From: Heliocidaris tuberculata
Lineage: Eukaryota; Echinodermata; Echinoidea; Camarodonta; Echinometridae
Assembly (NCBI GenBank): GCA_025618425.1
Contig: CM046836.1
Span: 28,414,140-28,478,139, forward strand
Reading direction: 5' to 3'
Length of the DNA stretch: 64,000 bases
Made by a program: the position numbers and the translations under genes. Below, piece after piece: positions 11,101 to 26,100 of this stretch. Below the pieces are notes generated by a model. That model had not been told where the DNA came from and did no database searches. It worked only from the letters and a program-made list of their open reading frames with translations. The first letter of the stretch is position 1. Each line of letters begins with the position of its first letter.

Positions 11101-14100
11101 TTCCTGATCGCCGCGAGCGCTGACATCTCCCCCCCCCCAAATTCGGTCCCTATTGCGCACACGTAAAAGTCCCGATTTTCTGTGTGCGCGATCGTAGAGA
11201 TCAATGTGCGCGCGCTATACCGAGTTTCTTTGTGGACAAAATTTTATTGGCCAATTTTAGTCTAAACATCGGAGGCATGAAAACAACATGTGATCGGGAA
11301 AAAAATTGGCGGGGATTTCTTAGGTTTTGGACATGATTTTGACTTTGGATTTTGCTGGAAATATCAGAAGTTCTTCCTAACGGCCATTTAAGGTAGGAGT
11401 GAGATTTTAAAGAGCTGAATTTGAAAGGAAGTATTTGAAATATTTATCTCATTTTCCCCCCATACCTTAAGTACATGCGATAGAAAATGACAAGTATTTT
11501 TGCATTTGTTCCGTGTAGTGGTCACTGGACATGTTAATTTAAGCATTAAGTGCAAAAAATCAATTATGTGGTGTGGTCAGGAGATCAGATCAAGTGATTA
11601 AAGGGGCTAATTACCATGATTACCCCATCCCAACCCCTCCCCCAACAAAAAAAATATAGTGACTCCAGTGATCCAACCTGTGAGGAGGTGCGATGGCCTA
11701 GTGGTAGAGAAGTGGTTTCATACTGGGAGGACCTGGGTTCGAAACCAAGTGGATGTACTAGTGATCTTTGGTAAGGCATTAATCCCCATTACCAAATCCC
11801 TTGAAATTGGAGAGGACTTGAAGCCGTCGGCCCCTTGGTTGCTTACTCACAAGCAAATAGGCCTGGGGGTCGTTTCATCAAACCGTCAAAATGACAAGAT
11901 CAGCGACATCTCGACACTGTCGCTCAACTTGTCCGCTAAGTGTTTCACAAAGCCGTCTTTGCCAAGACCAGCGACAACTTCGCTGACAAGTGACTTGTCA
12001 GTACTCCAAACCTGTCATATCTTTTTAGAATGCCATCACAAGGCAGCTTTTAGTTAGTCTATGGGCTGCGAAAAAATAACAAATGTAAATTAAGAAACAT
12101 TTATTTCCTGATCTCCAACTTGGAGATATAGCACTATCCTTTATCATTCCTTTATCAATTAGTGTTACTAATGTTCCTGTTATAATATTGTACATATGGA
12201 CAATATGTTCTTGTGGCTTCTTGACCCCCCAACAAGTAAATGAGATTAATTAAAAATACCCACATCCGTCTACCATAGAATCAGCATAAAAAACGGAACA
12301 GTCTGTATATACAGACCCATGTTAACGATGACAATTTATCATGTATGTATTTTCCCTATATTTTCCCTTTTCACGCGATGCTTTGATATGAATAGTACTA
12401 TTATATGTATCTTTTAATTAATAAATATAAAAAATTGGGCCATAAGATATCTTAATTTAATCATTTTCTCTAAAGTGAACACAATTTGGGCCTTCTTTCC
12501 GTAATTAGTCAATTACGGTATCCTCTTACCTACAAATCTAGATTCGTACTTCGCAAAAGCCTCCTCGAGTTTTCTCAATTTGATAAATTCTAAGATGCCA
12601 TAAGTAAGACATTTTTTCATGTAAACGGGATGTTTGTATCACCAGCATTCATCTTCGCTGCCATTTTTGACATTTTGGAATAGTTTGGGGAAAAAACTGA
12701 GCCTCAAAATCTGTTTGGGTAATTGACGATAAATCCAATGGACTGTGATATAGACTATGTTTTTTAGCCGATGAATATCGATGTCATTGAGTTGTCGTTC
12801 ATCATGTCTTCGTGAAACAGTTTTCCAAGTCCATGACATTTGCGTAGATCGCCGACAAGTGTTATGACTGTCATGGAGTTGATTTGATGAAACGACCCCC
12901 TGTATGCTTTCTTAGCAGTCAGCTGACTACTTAGGTAAAATAAAGTTTATAAACTATCAGTCAATCAATTGATCTGTTTAAAATATATCAGCTTTGAACT
13001 CCGTTAAGAGATACTGCAAGTTTGAACTTCACAGCTGCACTCTAAATTAAGGTTTCTAAAAAAAAGCAACTTACAATGTACATGTACGAATAGACTAGTT
13101 GATACACAGACACACAATTTGGAGCACAGGGAAATTTACACTGAGTTAAATACTGCGTATGGTTCTCTTTTTTGTGTGTTTGTTTTAATGATTTATTTCA
13201 TTTCTAAGGATACAGGTTGTATGTATTATTTTCAAGTGTGATATTTCATTGTAAAAACATTTAATCTCCCATGATTGTCCCTACCCCAAAAGCCCCAATC
13301 ACTGAGGTACTCTGCTTTGTGTTTACCAATGGTCACCATTACAATAAAAACTTGAGTCGGTCTATGTTTTTATCTTCTGCCGCCTACATGTACCTGCAAG
13401 TTATCAGAAGCTCCTGAAAAAGACAGGTACACGTAGTGGGATTTTCTGCCCACTACCTGCATCTTATCCTATAAAAACCCCACATTCTTTCAGAGAAATT
13501 AGAACCTCTCTCAAATGTGCTTCTAGACACACCTTGTACACTACTTCTGAGTATATCACTGTAATATTTTTCTTTCTGATTTTGACTGCCTGGGAATACC
13601 TGAGCCATTTATAAAGGTGTTGTATAATTGTATTGTTGCTCTCTAAACTTTTACTAGTGCTAACTGAGTTTAGAATTGAGGTATTTTATTTGTTACTTTA
13701 AAACTTGTGTTGATTTTGAAACCTGGACTTCATTTTCAATTCCAAAGTTTGTCCTTCGTCATCCACCAACCTCTTGTTGCTGTTACATGTACATGTAGTT
13801 GGCACTCATTTGTTAGATGAACATGACTTTTCATGAGTTTAATGAGCTGGGAGTCAGGTTTGTTTAAAAATACCCATATCTTCTTTTTTTTTTTTTTCAT
13901 TGGTATACAATAATGCCAGCATGAGAAATGTATTGCAAAGCACTAAAAAGAGCAAGGCCTGTGATTGATTTAGTATCAAATTCTTCCTTTTGTTATACAG
14001 CTTATGATTGAGCCCAGTTTGAGAGAGATGTCAGAAGGACTGAAAGAAGTCATGGACCAAATGGATGCTTACAGCAAGTAAGTCTACAATGTACAATATG

Positions 14101-17100
14101 TATTGGACTTTATTTAACCCATTGTCCACCAAATTCTCTTCTTCTAGTGGGTGTAATGCAAGAACCACCTTGTTCCTGTAGACAATGGGTTAATGAAATT
14201 GCAAATTATGATTGCTCTGAGAGTCATAAACATGAGACTTTCTAAAATGTGTTGCATCTTTTGTACCATCATGTAGACAGGGCTCCACACTAACTTTTTT
14301 TTGTAGGGGGTCTGGATAACAATTTTTAAGGTCTGCATGCATGAGCCGTATCTACATGTACGTACAATTTTTGGAATTTTGGGGTTCCGGACTGAGATTT
14401 TGGCTGTCTGTGAGGCTGTGACTGTCCTGGGTGCCTGTTAGTTGTCGAGCCCTGATGTAGATGATAAACTTATAACCTTTTTGTCTCATCTTTTGAATAT
14501 AGCGGTTATGCTGTCTGTATAGAAATATCAAAGAAAGGGGATGTGAAAGTTTGAACTTAATAAATCTCCCATGGCTTGATGGTAACAGGGTAGACATGTT
14601 TGTCATAGTACCATCTTAGCTTAACAACATCAACATGACAGGAAAAGGAGATAGAATGTTTTCATTCTACATTTCTTTGTATACATATATGCATACAAAG
14701 CTGTTAATGTTTTCTGACATGTTCTCTTTCTATGCATGCACATGTATGTCAGTCATTGCAGAGTCCCAGTTATGTGTTGTTGTTTTTTCAAAAGGGGAAA
14801 ACCTGATTGACTGCAAAATTTTACAGAACTACATGTACATGTAGTTGAAATATTTCTATACTTGTTCTTTTATATACCGCGACAAATGAGAGCAGTTGAT
14901 TTTGTAAATGAGTAATGGTATCAGATGTGAATGTCGGTCACATCTTTTTGCTACAAGTGACAAAATGTGAAAGATGGAATGTAGAAAGACAGAGTAACAA
15001 GGGTGACATTATTTATATAACAGACAGCTAGTAAAAGTTGGATAGCAGGAAAGAAAGAATAACAGTGCTATTTATGACACATGTTCTGGTGAAAATTGCT
15101 CCATGGTCAGTATCCTAATGTATGTAACATAATTCTTTACTTCATTCCTGAACCAAACACTATAGAAAAGATTACAATTCCCTGACCTAACCCAAAACCC
15201 AATCTACTGTCTAATTATAAGCATAACAATAACCCTTTCGAGACAATTGACCACATTTTGTGGTTTGGCTCAATAACTTTTGATGCAAAGCTCTTAGAAA
15301 TATACCAGATGCATGAGCAGAGAGAGGAAAAGTTTCTGCACACACTTTTTCCATTTTTGCATTTGATGCCAGGAATTTTAATTGTTTTTAAAATCAAAAT
15401 TGGCAATTTTTTAACTTTTCAACAAAAATCCTAACCATGTATATTGTTTTCAAAGACATTACATCTTATTAGAACCATGTACATGTAGCACTAAAAGAAA
15501 AATATTATTGTTGCCAATTTGGAGAACAAAATGTGATAATTTAGCCTTTAAATAATTCCTGTCCTGAAAGGGGTAACCCTATATCTGTGGCGAAAAAAGA
15601 GTCTGGAGCAATTATCTCCTGAGCAATTGTCGGGTGAAAAGAGTAACAGTATGGGTGACACTATTTATATGACAGGCAGCTAGACAAGGAGAGAGAGGAG
15701 AGGTACAAAACATTTGTGAGTAAAACAAGAAGAAAGCTCCCTGGACCAATATCAAACAGGTACATAGCATGCTACCGTCATCTCATTCATACCATAGAGT
15801 ATGTTCCACATTAGAATCACACCCATGGGCTGTACATGTCTGTATCTATAGACTAACCTGCATGCTCCTCTTCCATTTTCCATTGATAATTTCAATTTAG
15901 AAATTAAATTCACTTTCAAATGAACATGTTTCTTGCAGAACAATTTTATAACACTTTGTGTAGCTTCCTTGACTGTATGGGTCATTCCATGAGGTTGGGG
16001 CAAAAATTATGACGATGTCCATGCAACGCTGGTATGAGATCTTCTATTTATTACACATGGAAGATGAAATCATGTGTTGAAGATTTTTATGCAATGAATA
16101 TGTAAAGTAGTGCCCAGCCAGAATCATTCCTGTTTCATTTGGTACTCTTTCAAAGCTTTACTTAAAAAGCATAAATTTCTTTTTTTACCACGGTTACATG
16201 GACATCACAGTTATATAACATTACATACAATTTTGGTCTGCCATATTGATTCACCATGAATCTAGAGTACATGTACTTCTCAACATAAGTGGCTATGCTT
16301 TATACGCTGAACTCGATTTTGGCAAACGTCATGGTTGATAGGAGACATTGTTCCTCACTTCTGGTACATGTCACAAAAATTGCCCCGACGCCGTGGAATG
16401 ACCCACATGGGAATAGAAATGCATGAGACCACAGCCGGTGATGGTATATTATGAGTGTTAAAAAGGAATGAGCTAAAAATGTAGCAAGTCCTTGCAAGCC
16501 TTCCAAAGATACCCCACTGAAACATCAGTTGGGATGTGGCAGCTCAAAATCAACACAAATAAGTCACAAAGCTGACAAGGGAGCAAATTTGGGAATATCT
16601 CTTGATAGATCCCATATAATGCTCTTAATTTATAATGATACATGCACTTTAGGGGGTTCTACTGGAATAAACTGCAAAACATCCCCCCCCCCTAAAAAAT
16701 AAAAAATAAATTAAAAAGGCGAATTGTGGTGACTTATTGGGAGTTTTTAGCTAACAGGTCACAATTTTGTGATGACATATTTATGTCTTCTTTTGACATG
16801 TCTTTGTTTACCTTTTTCTTTCACTTCCTTCCCCCCCCCCCCCCCAATATTCTATGGTTTGGATTGGAACTAAACAGTGGACAGAAATTGGATGCCATCA
16901 TTGAGCAGCTTCAGAACATCATCATCACATCTGATCAGGATGGACCTGGAGTACCAAGGTAATATGGAGAAGATTCATGAAGATTTGTATCTACATGTAC
17001 ATGTAGTAGTAAACAGGCAGATGGGTAGATGGATATATATAGAGATGGATGGATTATAGATAGATAGATAGATCGATCGATCGATCGATAGATAGATAGA

Positions 17101-20100
17101 TCGATAGATAGATAGATAGATAGATAGAGATGCTATGGATAGACAGAAAGATTGATAGATAGGAGAGAGGTAGACAGTTTGTAGTTATTGTTCAGATATA
17201 GAATTAGGTAGAGAGTAAAATATATGTAGGAATGAGTAATTAAGTATACTATATGTGCAAATTTGTGATCATACACACAAAGTAGTTTTATTTTTAAAAG
17301 TAATTGATAACTGTAGTGAGTAAAGGACCGAAATGTATTGCTTCCCAAGAAAGTTTTGTTTTTCTTAATGTAATTGATCATATAGGCCACTTGTTACTTA
17401 ATGAAACAATTGAAAATCTTTCATCTACATACCGGTACTTTTAACGAGCCATAGATCTTATCATAACTAGATCACAGCTGTAATACACAATAAACTGGAA
17501 ACATAAATATTCCTCTTCTTCATTCCATCAAAAGAATCCTAATAGGACAGTTTTTGAGCAGTAGGGAAAGTTTTCAGGGAGTGAAATCAATTATTTTAAA
17601 AAAAATTATTAATATGAATAATTTACACTTCATTCTTTTTAATGTGATTTTGTTATTTATTTTTTGTTGGTTTCTTCTTTTTTCCCATCTACTTAAATAG
17701 GATCACATCACCAAGTTTACTGGACAAAGCAGCCCATATTGCTCTCCTAGGACAGAGTATGATGGCTTACATATCTACCTTTGAACTCAATCACCTCCGT
17801 AGAATGGCAACAAGGATAGTATCAGATACTACGCTATGGCTTTCAAGGATATTCAGGTACATTTGGCTCTCTTGATCTATGTATAAGTGTAAGGAAGTAG
17901 TTTTTAATTCAAAAGAAAGGGGCCTTTTTCAAAATTCTCTGCTTTTTGTCTTACGATTCTTTAAAAAGAAGGGGTCTCTTGGCTTAGACATCCCTGGAAT
18001 CAAATATTTTGCCTTATTTTAAATACAAAATTTAGCAATTTTGAAAATAAGTGTGTATGTATTTTCAAGTTTGTTTCAAATCCTCTTTAAAATGCTCTAA
18101 ATACATTGTAGGGTAATTTACAAGCAGCCTCCTTCAAATGGTATAAATAGGGATGTTTAAACAATCTACATTTTACTTGTTTTTATGTTAAATGGAGGGG
18201 AGGGAGGTAATTGCATAAAAATCTACATGTTTTCTGCAAAAAAGGAGGTGATTTCAAGTCTTGTGTTACAGCTTCTATACAGAGTGAACTCTGTTAATAC
18301 TTCATCTATCTGAATGCTAGATTTGATGAATCATCTGCATACTACCATGTGGATGACAGGGAGGGACTTGCAAGGGTTTGTCGGCTCGTTCTGAACAACA
18401 AATATGAGAAGTTTGGTACGGAGGGCTTCAACTGTCTCTACACCAAACCTCCAATTATCTACATCAGTGCTGCATCAAGACCTGGACTAGGACAGTACAT
18501 CTGTGCTCAGGTATTACATAATGGACATCATGATTACATTATGGACTGTTCATACTAAATTCATGTTATTATGGGGATGACTAATTGTATTGTGTTTTAT
18601 GGGCTTCAGAGATTATACATGTGTATGTTGGACTGTGTATCCCAAATCAGATGCATGCAATGCTTTGATTTACTTGCCAAAAAAAAATTGTCTAGAAAAG
18701 ATTAGACTTTTAAGAGGACAATTTTAAATTTCAGTTATTGAGAACTATCGAGCTTCTCAGAGCCAATTTACTGTCAGCTTTTTTTCTTTTTTTTTTAATA
18801 GAGGTTTATACATGATCAAGTTACTCCAGTGGTTTGAGAAATCTCAATGATTTTTGTTTCCTTTCAGCTTGGTCTTCCACAGTCTAGTCTATGTACAGTG
18901 CCATGTAACACAGTCTTTGGATCACAACACACAATGGTAAGTATGTAAACAAACAGAAGCAGGGATGCAAAGGGGATGGCAGTAAGGGTACTAGATAGAG
19001 CACCAACCATGTTCATACTCCCTGTGTGGTAATAAGAGTAGGAAAATAAGCCAGGTTGTAGTTCCAATCTGCATCGGACCATTAAATCATCCAGATCAAA
19101 TTGTGAAATCCACCAAGACAATCACTGGATTTTTTAAAAAAAATTACTTCCGCAAAATAAACACATGTTTTGTGCTAAAACATGGTGAGTGGATGTCAAA
19201 AATAAAGTATCTGCATGCTACACAGGCCCTAACCCAGGTTGTACTCACTTATCTTTTTGTTTTAAGATACAGCAATGTGAAGTGTACTATTAAAGCAATG
19301 TCTTTTATTTTGCGAGGCATTTTCATTCGGGCAGTTAACCTGTGAAAGAGGCTTAAGACAATTTCATATTTGAGAATTATCATCAGGGTATTGTGTTCCA
19401 GCCACCGCTATTTATCAGTTGTAATAATAATTGTTATGATTACCTTGACATTGTGACATGAGAGAGGCTGATCGAATAAATTATCTAACACATGGTAATG
19501 TTGGAGTACCGTAGTGCTTCATTACAAGCCTAGATTGTTATCTGTTATGAGAATTATAATAATTACATTTACACAGGACATTGCTACATTAGAGAGACTA
19601 ATCAAGGATGATGAATCATCGTCTAAGACACCACTGATGGTTGTAGCCAATGCTGGATCACCTATGGCTGGGCATACAGATAATCTCAACAGACTACGGA
19701 CCATCTGTGATGAACACAGTCTATGGCTACATGTGGAAGGGTAAGGACACTAACCCATAGCCTATGTGAACCAGTTGGGTCCAGTCTTCAGTCTGTAGGA
19801 AATGAGAGACTTGGTATTCAACAGGTCAACAGTATGTCTAAATGTGTGAATATGTACTAATCACAGATGGAAAGTATTTGATGAAATATTCTGGTAGTGA
19901 AGCAAAATATAGTGACACATGTATGCAACAGTAGCTTTTTAAGAAAAGACAGCATATGGCCAATTAACAGTCGGATTATTTCATGGATCATAGATAGATA
20001 GGGGAAGCAAGCGGGGAGCTAGGGGTGGCACCGCCCTAGGTTTACGCACGCTCACTGTGCTGGTGTATAAAAACATCTTATCCTTTATCCCAACATAATT

Positions 20101-23100
20101 GTTAAAGCATTTTTGTGAAGAGCAAGGAGTTAGAAAGGAAGGATGCAAGGAAGATGGAAAAAGAGGGCTTTTCATAGAGAGGGAGAAGTCTATGACAAGG
20201 TTACAATAGACAGTGAAGACACTGTGCTGGTGTATAAAAACATCTTATCCTTTATCCCAACATAATTGTTAAAGCATTTTTGTGAAGAGCAAGGAGTTTA
20301 GAATGGAAGGACGCGAGGAAGGTGGAAAAAAAGGGCTTTTCATAGAGAGGGAGAAGTCTATGACAAGGTTACAATAGACATTGAAGTTGATCTACATCAG
20401 CTTCTTAACTTAATTGAAATCACACACATTGTCATTGATATGGTTCTGTTTTATCTTCTCCTATGCAGTCACAATCTAGCCACCCTTGCTCTTAGTACTG
20501 TGCCTTCATCAATACTGGTGAGTTCATTAATGCATATGATAACAATTAGATTATTAACATTCATAATGGTTTGTCATAAAATTGTTTATAAAGAAATCAG
20601 TTGTCTATATTCAGTCGATGATGGTCCAGGGGGTAGTACAATTCTCCCTATCGCATATAGCCGATATCAGCCGATATCAGCCGATATCAGCTCCCGATGG
20701 CGATATCGGGGACAACGATGTTGGCACATATATTTCCGGTTCCAGTCTATAGCTATAGTGAGCATACACTGATATTTCCTTGCTTTTTTCGTGCATGATT
20801 GTTCTGCTGAAAACACGTTTTGCATCTTCGGCTCAACATCCCACATTGGGTGGCTTCACAGAAGAATCCCATTTAAATATCAACTGTATAAAAACACGAT
20901 TATTTGCTAGATTAGGAACAAAAGGGAGTTTTTGCTAGGCTGACCACGTCTTCTAACACATTGTCAATGACGCTCCGGCCGGACCCGGAAGCTCAGTTGC
21001 CAGCAATCACATGCCCTAAAATTAGAGCGCCGCATGCGTTTGGATTTGGAGAGTTATATGCGATACAGAGAATTGGCTGCAAGGAGTTGAAGTGGCCTTA
21101 ACATCATCATTATTTTTTTTTTGTTCCTATTTATCGATTTGTCATTCAATATCCATTCTTAAATGACTTGAAGATATCCTATTATAGCTATTTTTTTATT
21201 TTCAGTATATTTTTGTTACCAGTATACTTTTTATTGTATATTGTTAATGTCAGTATAGTTATGACCATTGTTGTTATTATTAATGTCATCATTATCAGTA
21301 TTATGAGTATTGGTGATATAATCATCGTTATTGCTATCATTAGTATGATTATTATCATATTTGTCCATGTGATTACTTTGTCATTTTTATGTTAAAAGTG
21401 CAACGCCTATTAATTTCTGTTATCTTTATCTTCTGATTGTAGGCAGCTAAGAGAGTAAACAGCATGACAATTCAGCCAGGAGTATGGCTAGGTCTTCCTG
21501 GTACACCGGCCGTTGTATCCTTATCATCTCAAACTTTTGTCCCTTATTCCCTGTGCCCTGTGGGTGCTCTGACATTTGCTTAAGGCTGTATTTTGTCAAG
21601 GATGTGCAATTACGGTTGGGGTTGCAATTTGGTTTTTTAATTGGGGTTAGGGTTAGGGTTAGATTTAGTGTTGGGTAGAAGTAAGGAATTTTGTTTGTAA
21701 GGTCGGGAATGACCATGGAGCAGTTATCAACGGAGCAAGTTTGTGGGTGATTCTATTGATAAGGTTGCTGACATGGCAGTGTGCACTATTGAGGAAAGAA
21801 ATAGAAATGGTTAGCAACTAATTTGTCATAGAACACAGCATTTCAAATGCTCAACACTTTTGTTTGACTTCTTAGAAATTAAAACAATCCATACTGTGAA
21901 TGGTATTCATTAAACAATTTGTAAGTGCTCAAGAGGAAGCAATACTTTGCCTAAAACCCAGAAACTTGGTAGGTCTTGTTTTTCTAGCTGGTGATACATT
22001 ATTTTGATTCATTGGACGATACTTGTGAGTTTTTTCTTAACATATATTTTTGTTTGAAGACATTATACAAGACAGCTGATCCCGCTTTGGTAAGTCATCA
22101 ATTTATTTCTACATGTTTTCTATATTCAACCTTTTGTAAGAACATCTGGGGGGGTGTCATAATAACAACATATCAAAGTTTTCAGACAAAAAAAACAGAT
22201 AAGTGATTTGAAGGGGGAAAGTATATTCAGTAGATTGAGTAACTAAAAAAATCAGTTAATGTCTTGAAACTTGCATTCCATGAGACATCAAATGACTGAA
22301 TTTATCTTGATGCTTCTGCCAAATAAGGTTTGGTTATTGTTCAAACGTAAATGTAGTATTACTGTAAATGCTAAATCACAATAAAATATGGCAAGAGAAA
22401 CGATAAGAAAAAGAATGAAATATTGCTGAAAAGATATCCTAAAGTGTGTGATTGCAATATCTACAAATTTCTTGTCAAGAAAGATGACATGTATATGCTG
22501 ACTAATCCTTTGCATTTGAAGTATTATGAACTTTAAATTTATCAGTGTAGTGTACTTATTACCTCACTGGTTGGTAACAAATTAAAGTAAATTTTGTTCA
22601 TCTTTACAGAGCCTTGCTGCAGGACTGTGTTCATCTCAACCCCAAGAGAGATTAGGGGCACTACCTCTCTGGCTAGCCCTCCAATGTATGGGTCATGATG
22701 GCATCGTATCCAAGCTACATCATGCTGCAGATCTGGTAAATCTTTTATGCTTATGGATATGGTTGGTAGATGGGTGGGTAAATTATGGATTGGGGGGGGG
22801 GGGTTGAAGTTACCTCTCTGGCTGGACTTACAAGGGGAAGTTGAGATTACCTCTCTGGCTTGCTGGACTTGCAATGTAAGGGTCATGATGGTACTGTATC
22901 CAAGCTATATCAGAACTTGTTTGTATCACTCAAAGGCCAGGTCTTGCTGGATTAATGGTGGGGAGGGGGGGGGGAGGGTTGAGATTACCTCTCTGATTGG
23001 GCTTGCAGTGTAAGGGTCATGATGGTACTGTATCCAAGCCATACAGAACTTGTTTGTATCACTCAAAGGCCAGGTCCAGCTGGATTCATGGTGGTGGTGG

Positions 23101-26100
23101 GGGGGGGGGGGGGGGGGGTTGAGGTTACCTCTCTGATTGGGCTTGCTATGTGAGGGTCCTGATGGTACTGTATCCAAGCTATATCAGAACTTGTTTGTAT
23201 CACTCAAAGGCCAGGTCCAGCTGCATTCATGGTGGGGAAGGGGGGGGGGGGAGGGCTGAGGTTACCTCTCTGATTGGGCTTGCAATGTAAGGGTCATGAT
23301 GGTACTGTATCCAAGCTATAGAACTTGTTTGTATCACTCAAATGCCAGGTCCAGCTGGATTCATGGTGAGAGGTGATGTGGCTGCTAGACAGTTTACCAT
23401 TTTTTATTTGGTAATTCTCATTGATTGCTGATTCAGTGAAGAAGACATTAGGTGTGCCTTACTGAACAAAAGTGATAAGCAATTTCTTTGTCTTTGTTAC
23501 AGGGTACATATTCACAGTGTAAGATTTATTAAGACAGTTTATTGCCCAGCATTTTGTAATTATCTTCATATGAAAAGCTGGCATAAAGAGATCTATTGTA
23601 TAAAATTAGCATGTGTCTTGAAACTGTAAGATAACCACATTTCTGTTTTGTTTTCCACAGAGTCAACAGATGACTCAGCGACTGAACTCTCTTGGTGCTA
23701 TCAACTTAGCAGTAAGTAGACACCTATTTAAGATAATCTTAGAAGTAGTTCTATGTCCACATAATGAATTGAAAGGTGTAATTGGTGTTAAATTGTGTGA
23801 TGAACGAAGACTGCAATCTTATGTTTGATTTACATGTCCTAGCCTTCTTTGTAGATAAATATGGTGATACATAATAATACATAACATTTATATAGCTTAG
23901 TAAAATGTTTCTCAGTGCAGGAAATAAGTTCAAGACCAAAGAGGAAGAGAGAGAGAGAGAAAGAACATAGAAGAACAAGTACATACATAGATTTATGAAG
24001 ATTCCCTGAAAAAATAAATTTTAAATAGAAGGTTGAGTTCTGGGAAAGCTGAAAAATAATTTATGAGCTTTCTCATTCCCTTTATGTCAGTTTGGAAGAA
24101 CATCATAGTATAAATGTCCCCTGGAAAGGATTGCTCATAAAATGCCCTCATATTCAACATACGGGGAGAATGAGCTGAAGTGTTCGGGCTGAACATTCAT
24201 TCCACATATGTGTGCAGTTCCAAATACCCATTTCTGTGTGCTGTGCATGTGCTTTTCAGCGAGATAGAGCCAATTTCTTATCATTTTGATGATTTGATGA
24301 TTGCTTCCAGAAAGTTTCTTTTGCAATGAAATTGCATGACCAGAATTCAACTTAATCTTTAAGGAGTATCTTGAAATAATGTACATGTATGGCAGAGGAC
24401 TTTTGGATGTGGATAGGAAAATTGTTCCAGTTTTGGTGGAAGATAAGATGAGGCACCATCACCACATCGTTTATTGCACATATGTGATATTGTATCATGC
24501 TTCCAAGATTTGATGAAAAGGATTTTTATGTCTTTTGTAGGACAAGAAACAGACCCGATCAGACAAGGAGATCACATTAGAAGGGTCACTTTCGGATATC
24601 ATCAGCAGAACAATACAAGTCTTTGTAAGTATGCCTCTTTGTTAAAGCTTCTTGTTTCAATTCTCTTCTGCTGGTCGCAATCTTGTTTGGGGGATGCCAT
24701 GGTATAGCGTTTTATTCACTTGACAGTTAACTGCATATTTGTTATAACATAGAGATTAAAAATCAAGAGTTTGAGAATTGAATCGCATCCCACCTACATG
24801 TATGTTGTTATGGCAAGGCATTTTAATGTAAATGACTAAATGTACCATCGTTTTTCCTTGCAGGAAGGGGAAGGAATTTCTTAAACCTTACAGTGTAACC
24901 AAGTTTGCAAACATGTACAGTAACCAAGATTTGATGACACAAGTTTTCAATTTTTTTTTTTTTTTTTTTTTTTCATTGTTCATCTTCATAGAAAGAGTTC
25001 CATCTTACCAAACTTCACAATTTATGACCCTGTTTTGAATTTCAAGGAAAAACAGACAAGTGTTCCCTGGTCCAAAGATATGGATACGACGTCCAAATTT
25101 AGAAATTTCTATTGCCTGTTGGACTGAAAGGATTAAATGTTGTGATTTGTCTTATTTCCTGAGAAATACAATGGGAAGCGAGAGTCTTTCTACAATCGTA
25201 ACCATGATAAATAACTATTAAGATTCAAATTATGATTGATATTTCATACATTTCATGTAATCCTGCTAATCTTACCTTAAATAGTAGAATAAATGATGAT
25301 TGTAAATTGTGTGTCTTTTGTTTGTTTCCCCTATAGTCCCAAGTGGACGTGATATCACCCGTAGTAGTCTTCAAGTATGATGACAGTATGGAAGCTCCTG
25401 GTAGGGCTTTTGCTCAATACTCTTCAGCACAGGATGGATCAGATGAAGGGAAGCAGCGAAATACATTGCCTAAGCCTACTCTGGATGCAGTTAATGCTTG
25501 GGTAAGCTTGTGTCTATAATGAAATTTTTGTCTGGTATGATGTAGTTTAATTCTTATTTGCCTTCTATAATGAAAGCAAATATCAACTTTGAGTGCTGAT
25601 AACACCTCAGATAAGATTTGATGATAGTGTCAGGATGAAATAAATGAAAGGTATGTACTAGCAAATATGTATGAAATGTTTATGTTTGTTTATCCTCAGA
25701 CCTGCGATATAACTACAGTGTTTATACCTTCAATATTTAAGAGTTGCAGACCTTAACAATATATTTTCTTCTCTAATCTACATGTAGGTATATTGAATAT
25801 TTCTTTTCAGTCCTAATGATATTTGCCATGTCTAGTCATATATGTGTAACTCTTTCTAGAACTTTGTATCACGTACAATCAAAGTTCAGTAGAGTCATTC
25901 ATCAGATAGTACCTGGTCAAATGATTTTCATGAGTAGATTTCATCTGATTCATGTGGTTAACTTCATATTTTCTGCCATAGAAAAGTACAATGCTTGCCA
26001 ATATAATTCAAATAATCATATTTATGTATTAAAGCAATTTTAATTTCAGATTTTGGTTTGATACAATTTTTTCTTTTCTTTTAGTTGGGAGCTGAGCTTG

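Larger units (their letters stand above)
5138..14000 (+). other. PDXDC1 intron 1 (8.9 kb), contents
   Basis: It contains pyrimidine-rich low-complexity DNA (5900-6000), a MITE at 6158-6391, an antisense LINE (6392-10835), a CpG-richer stretch around 11090-11230 with no gene, a SINE (11683-12955) split by a MITE (11865-12900), and otherwise unremarkable AT-rich DNA. Confidence 0.75.

Noticed and set aside
11685..11760. Possible tRNA gene (A and B boxes)
   Set aside because: The promoter boxes fit, but I see no closing acceptor stem and the sequence continues into a repeat body shared with 30090-30190. It is better explained as a SINE.
22747..23177. Gly/His-rich frames on both strands in intron 12
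   Set aside because: They are created by G runs and the tandem exon 12 remnants.
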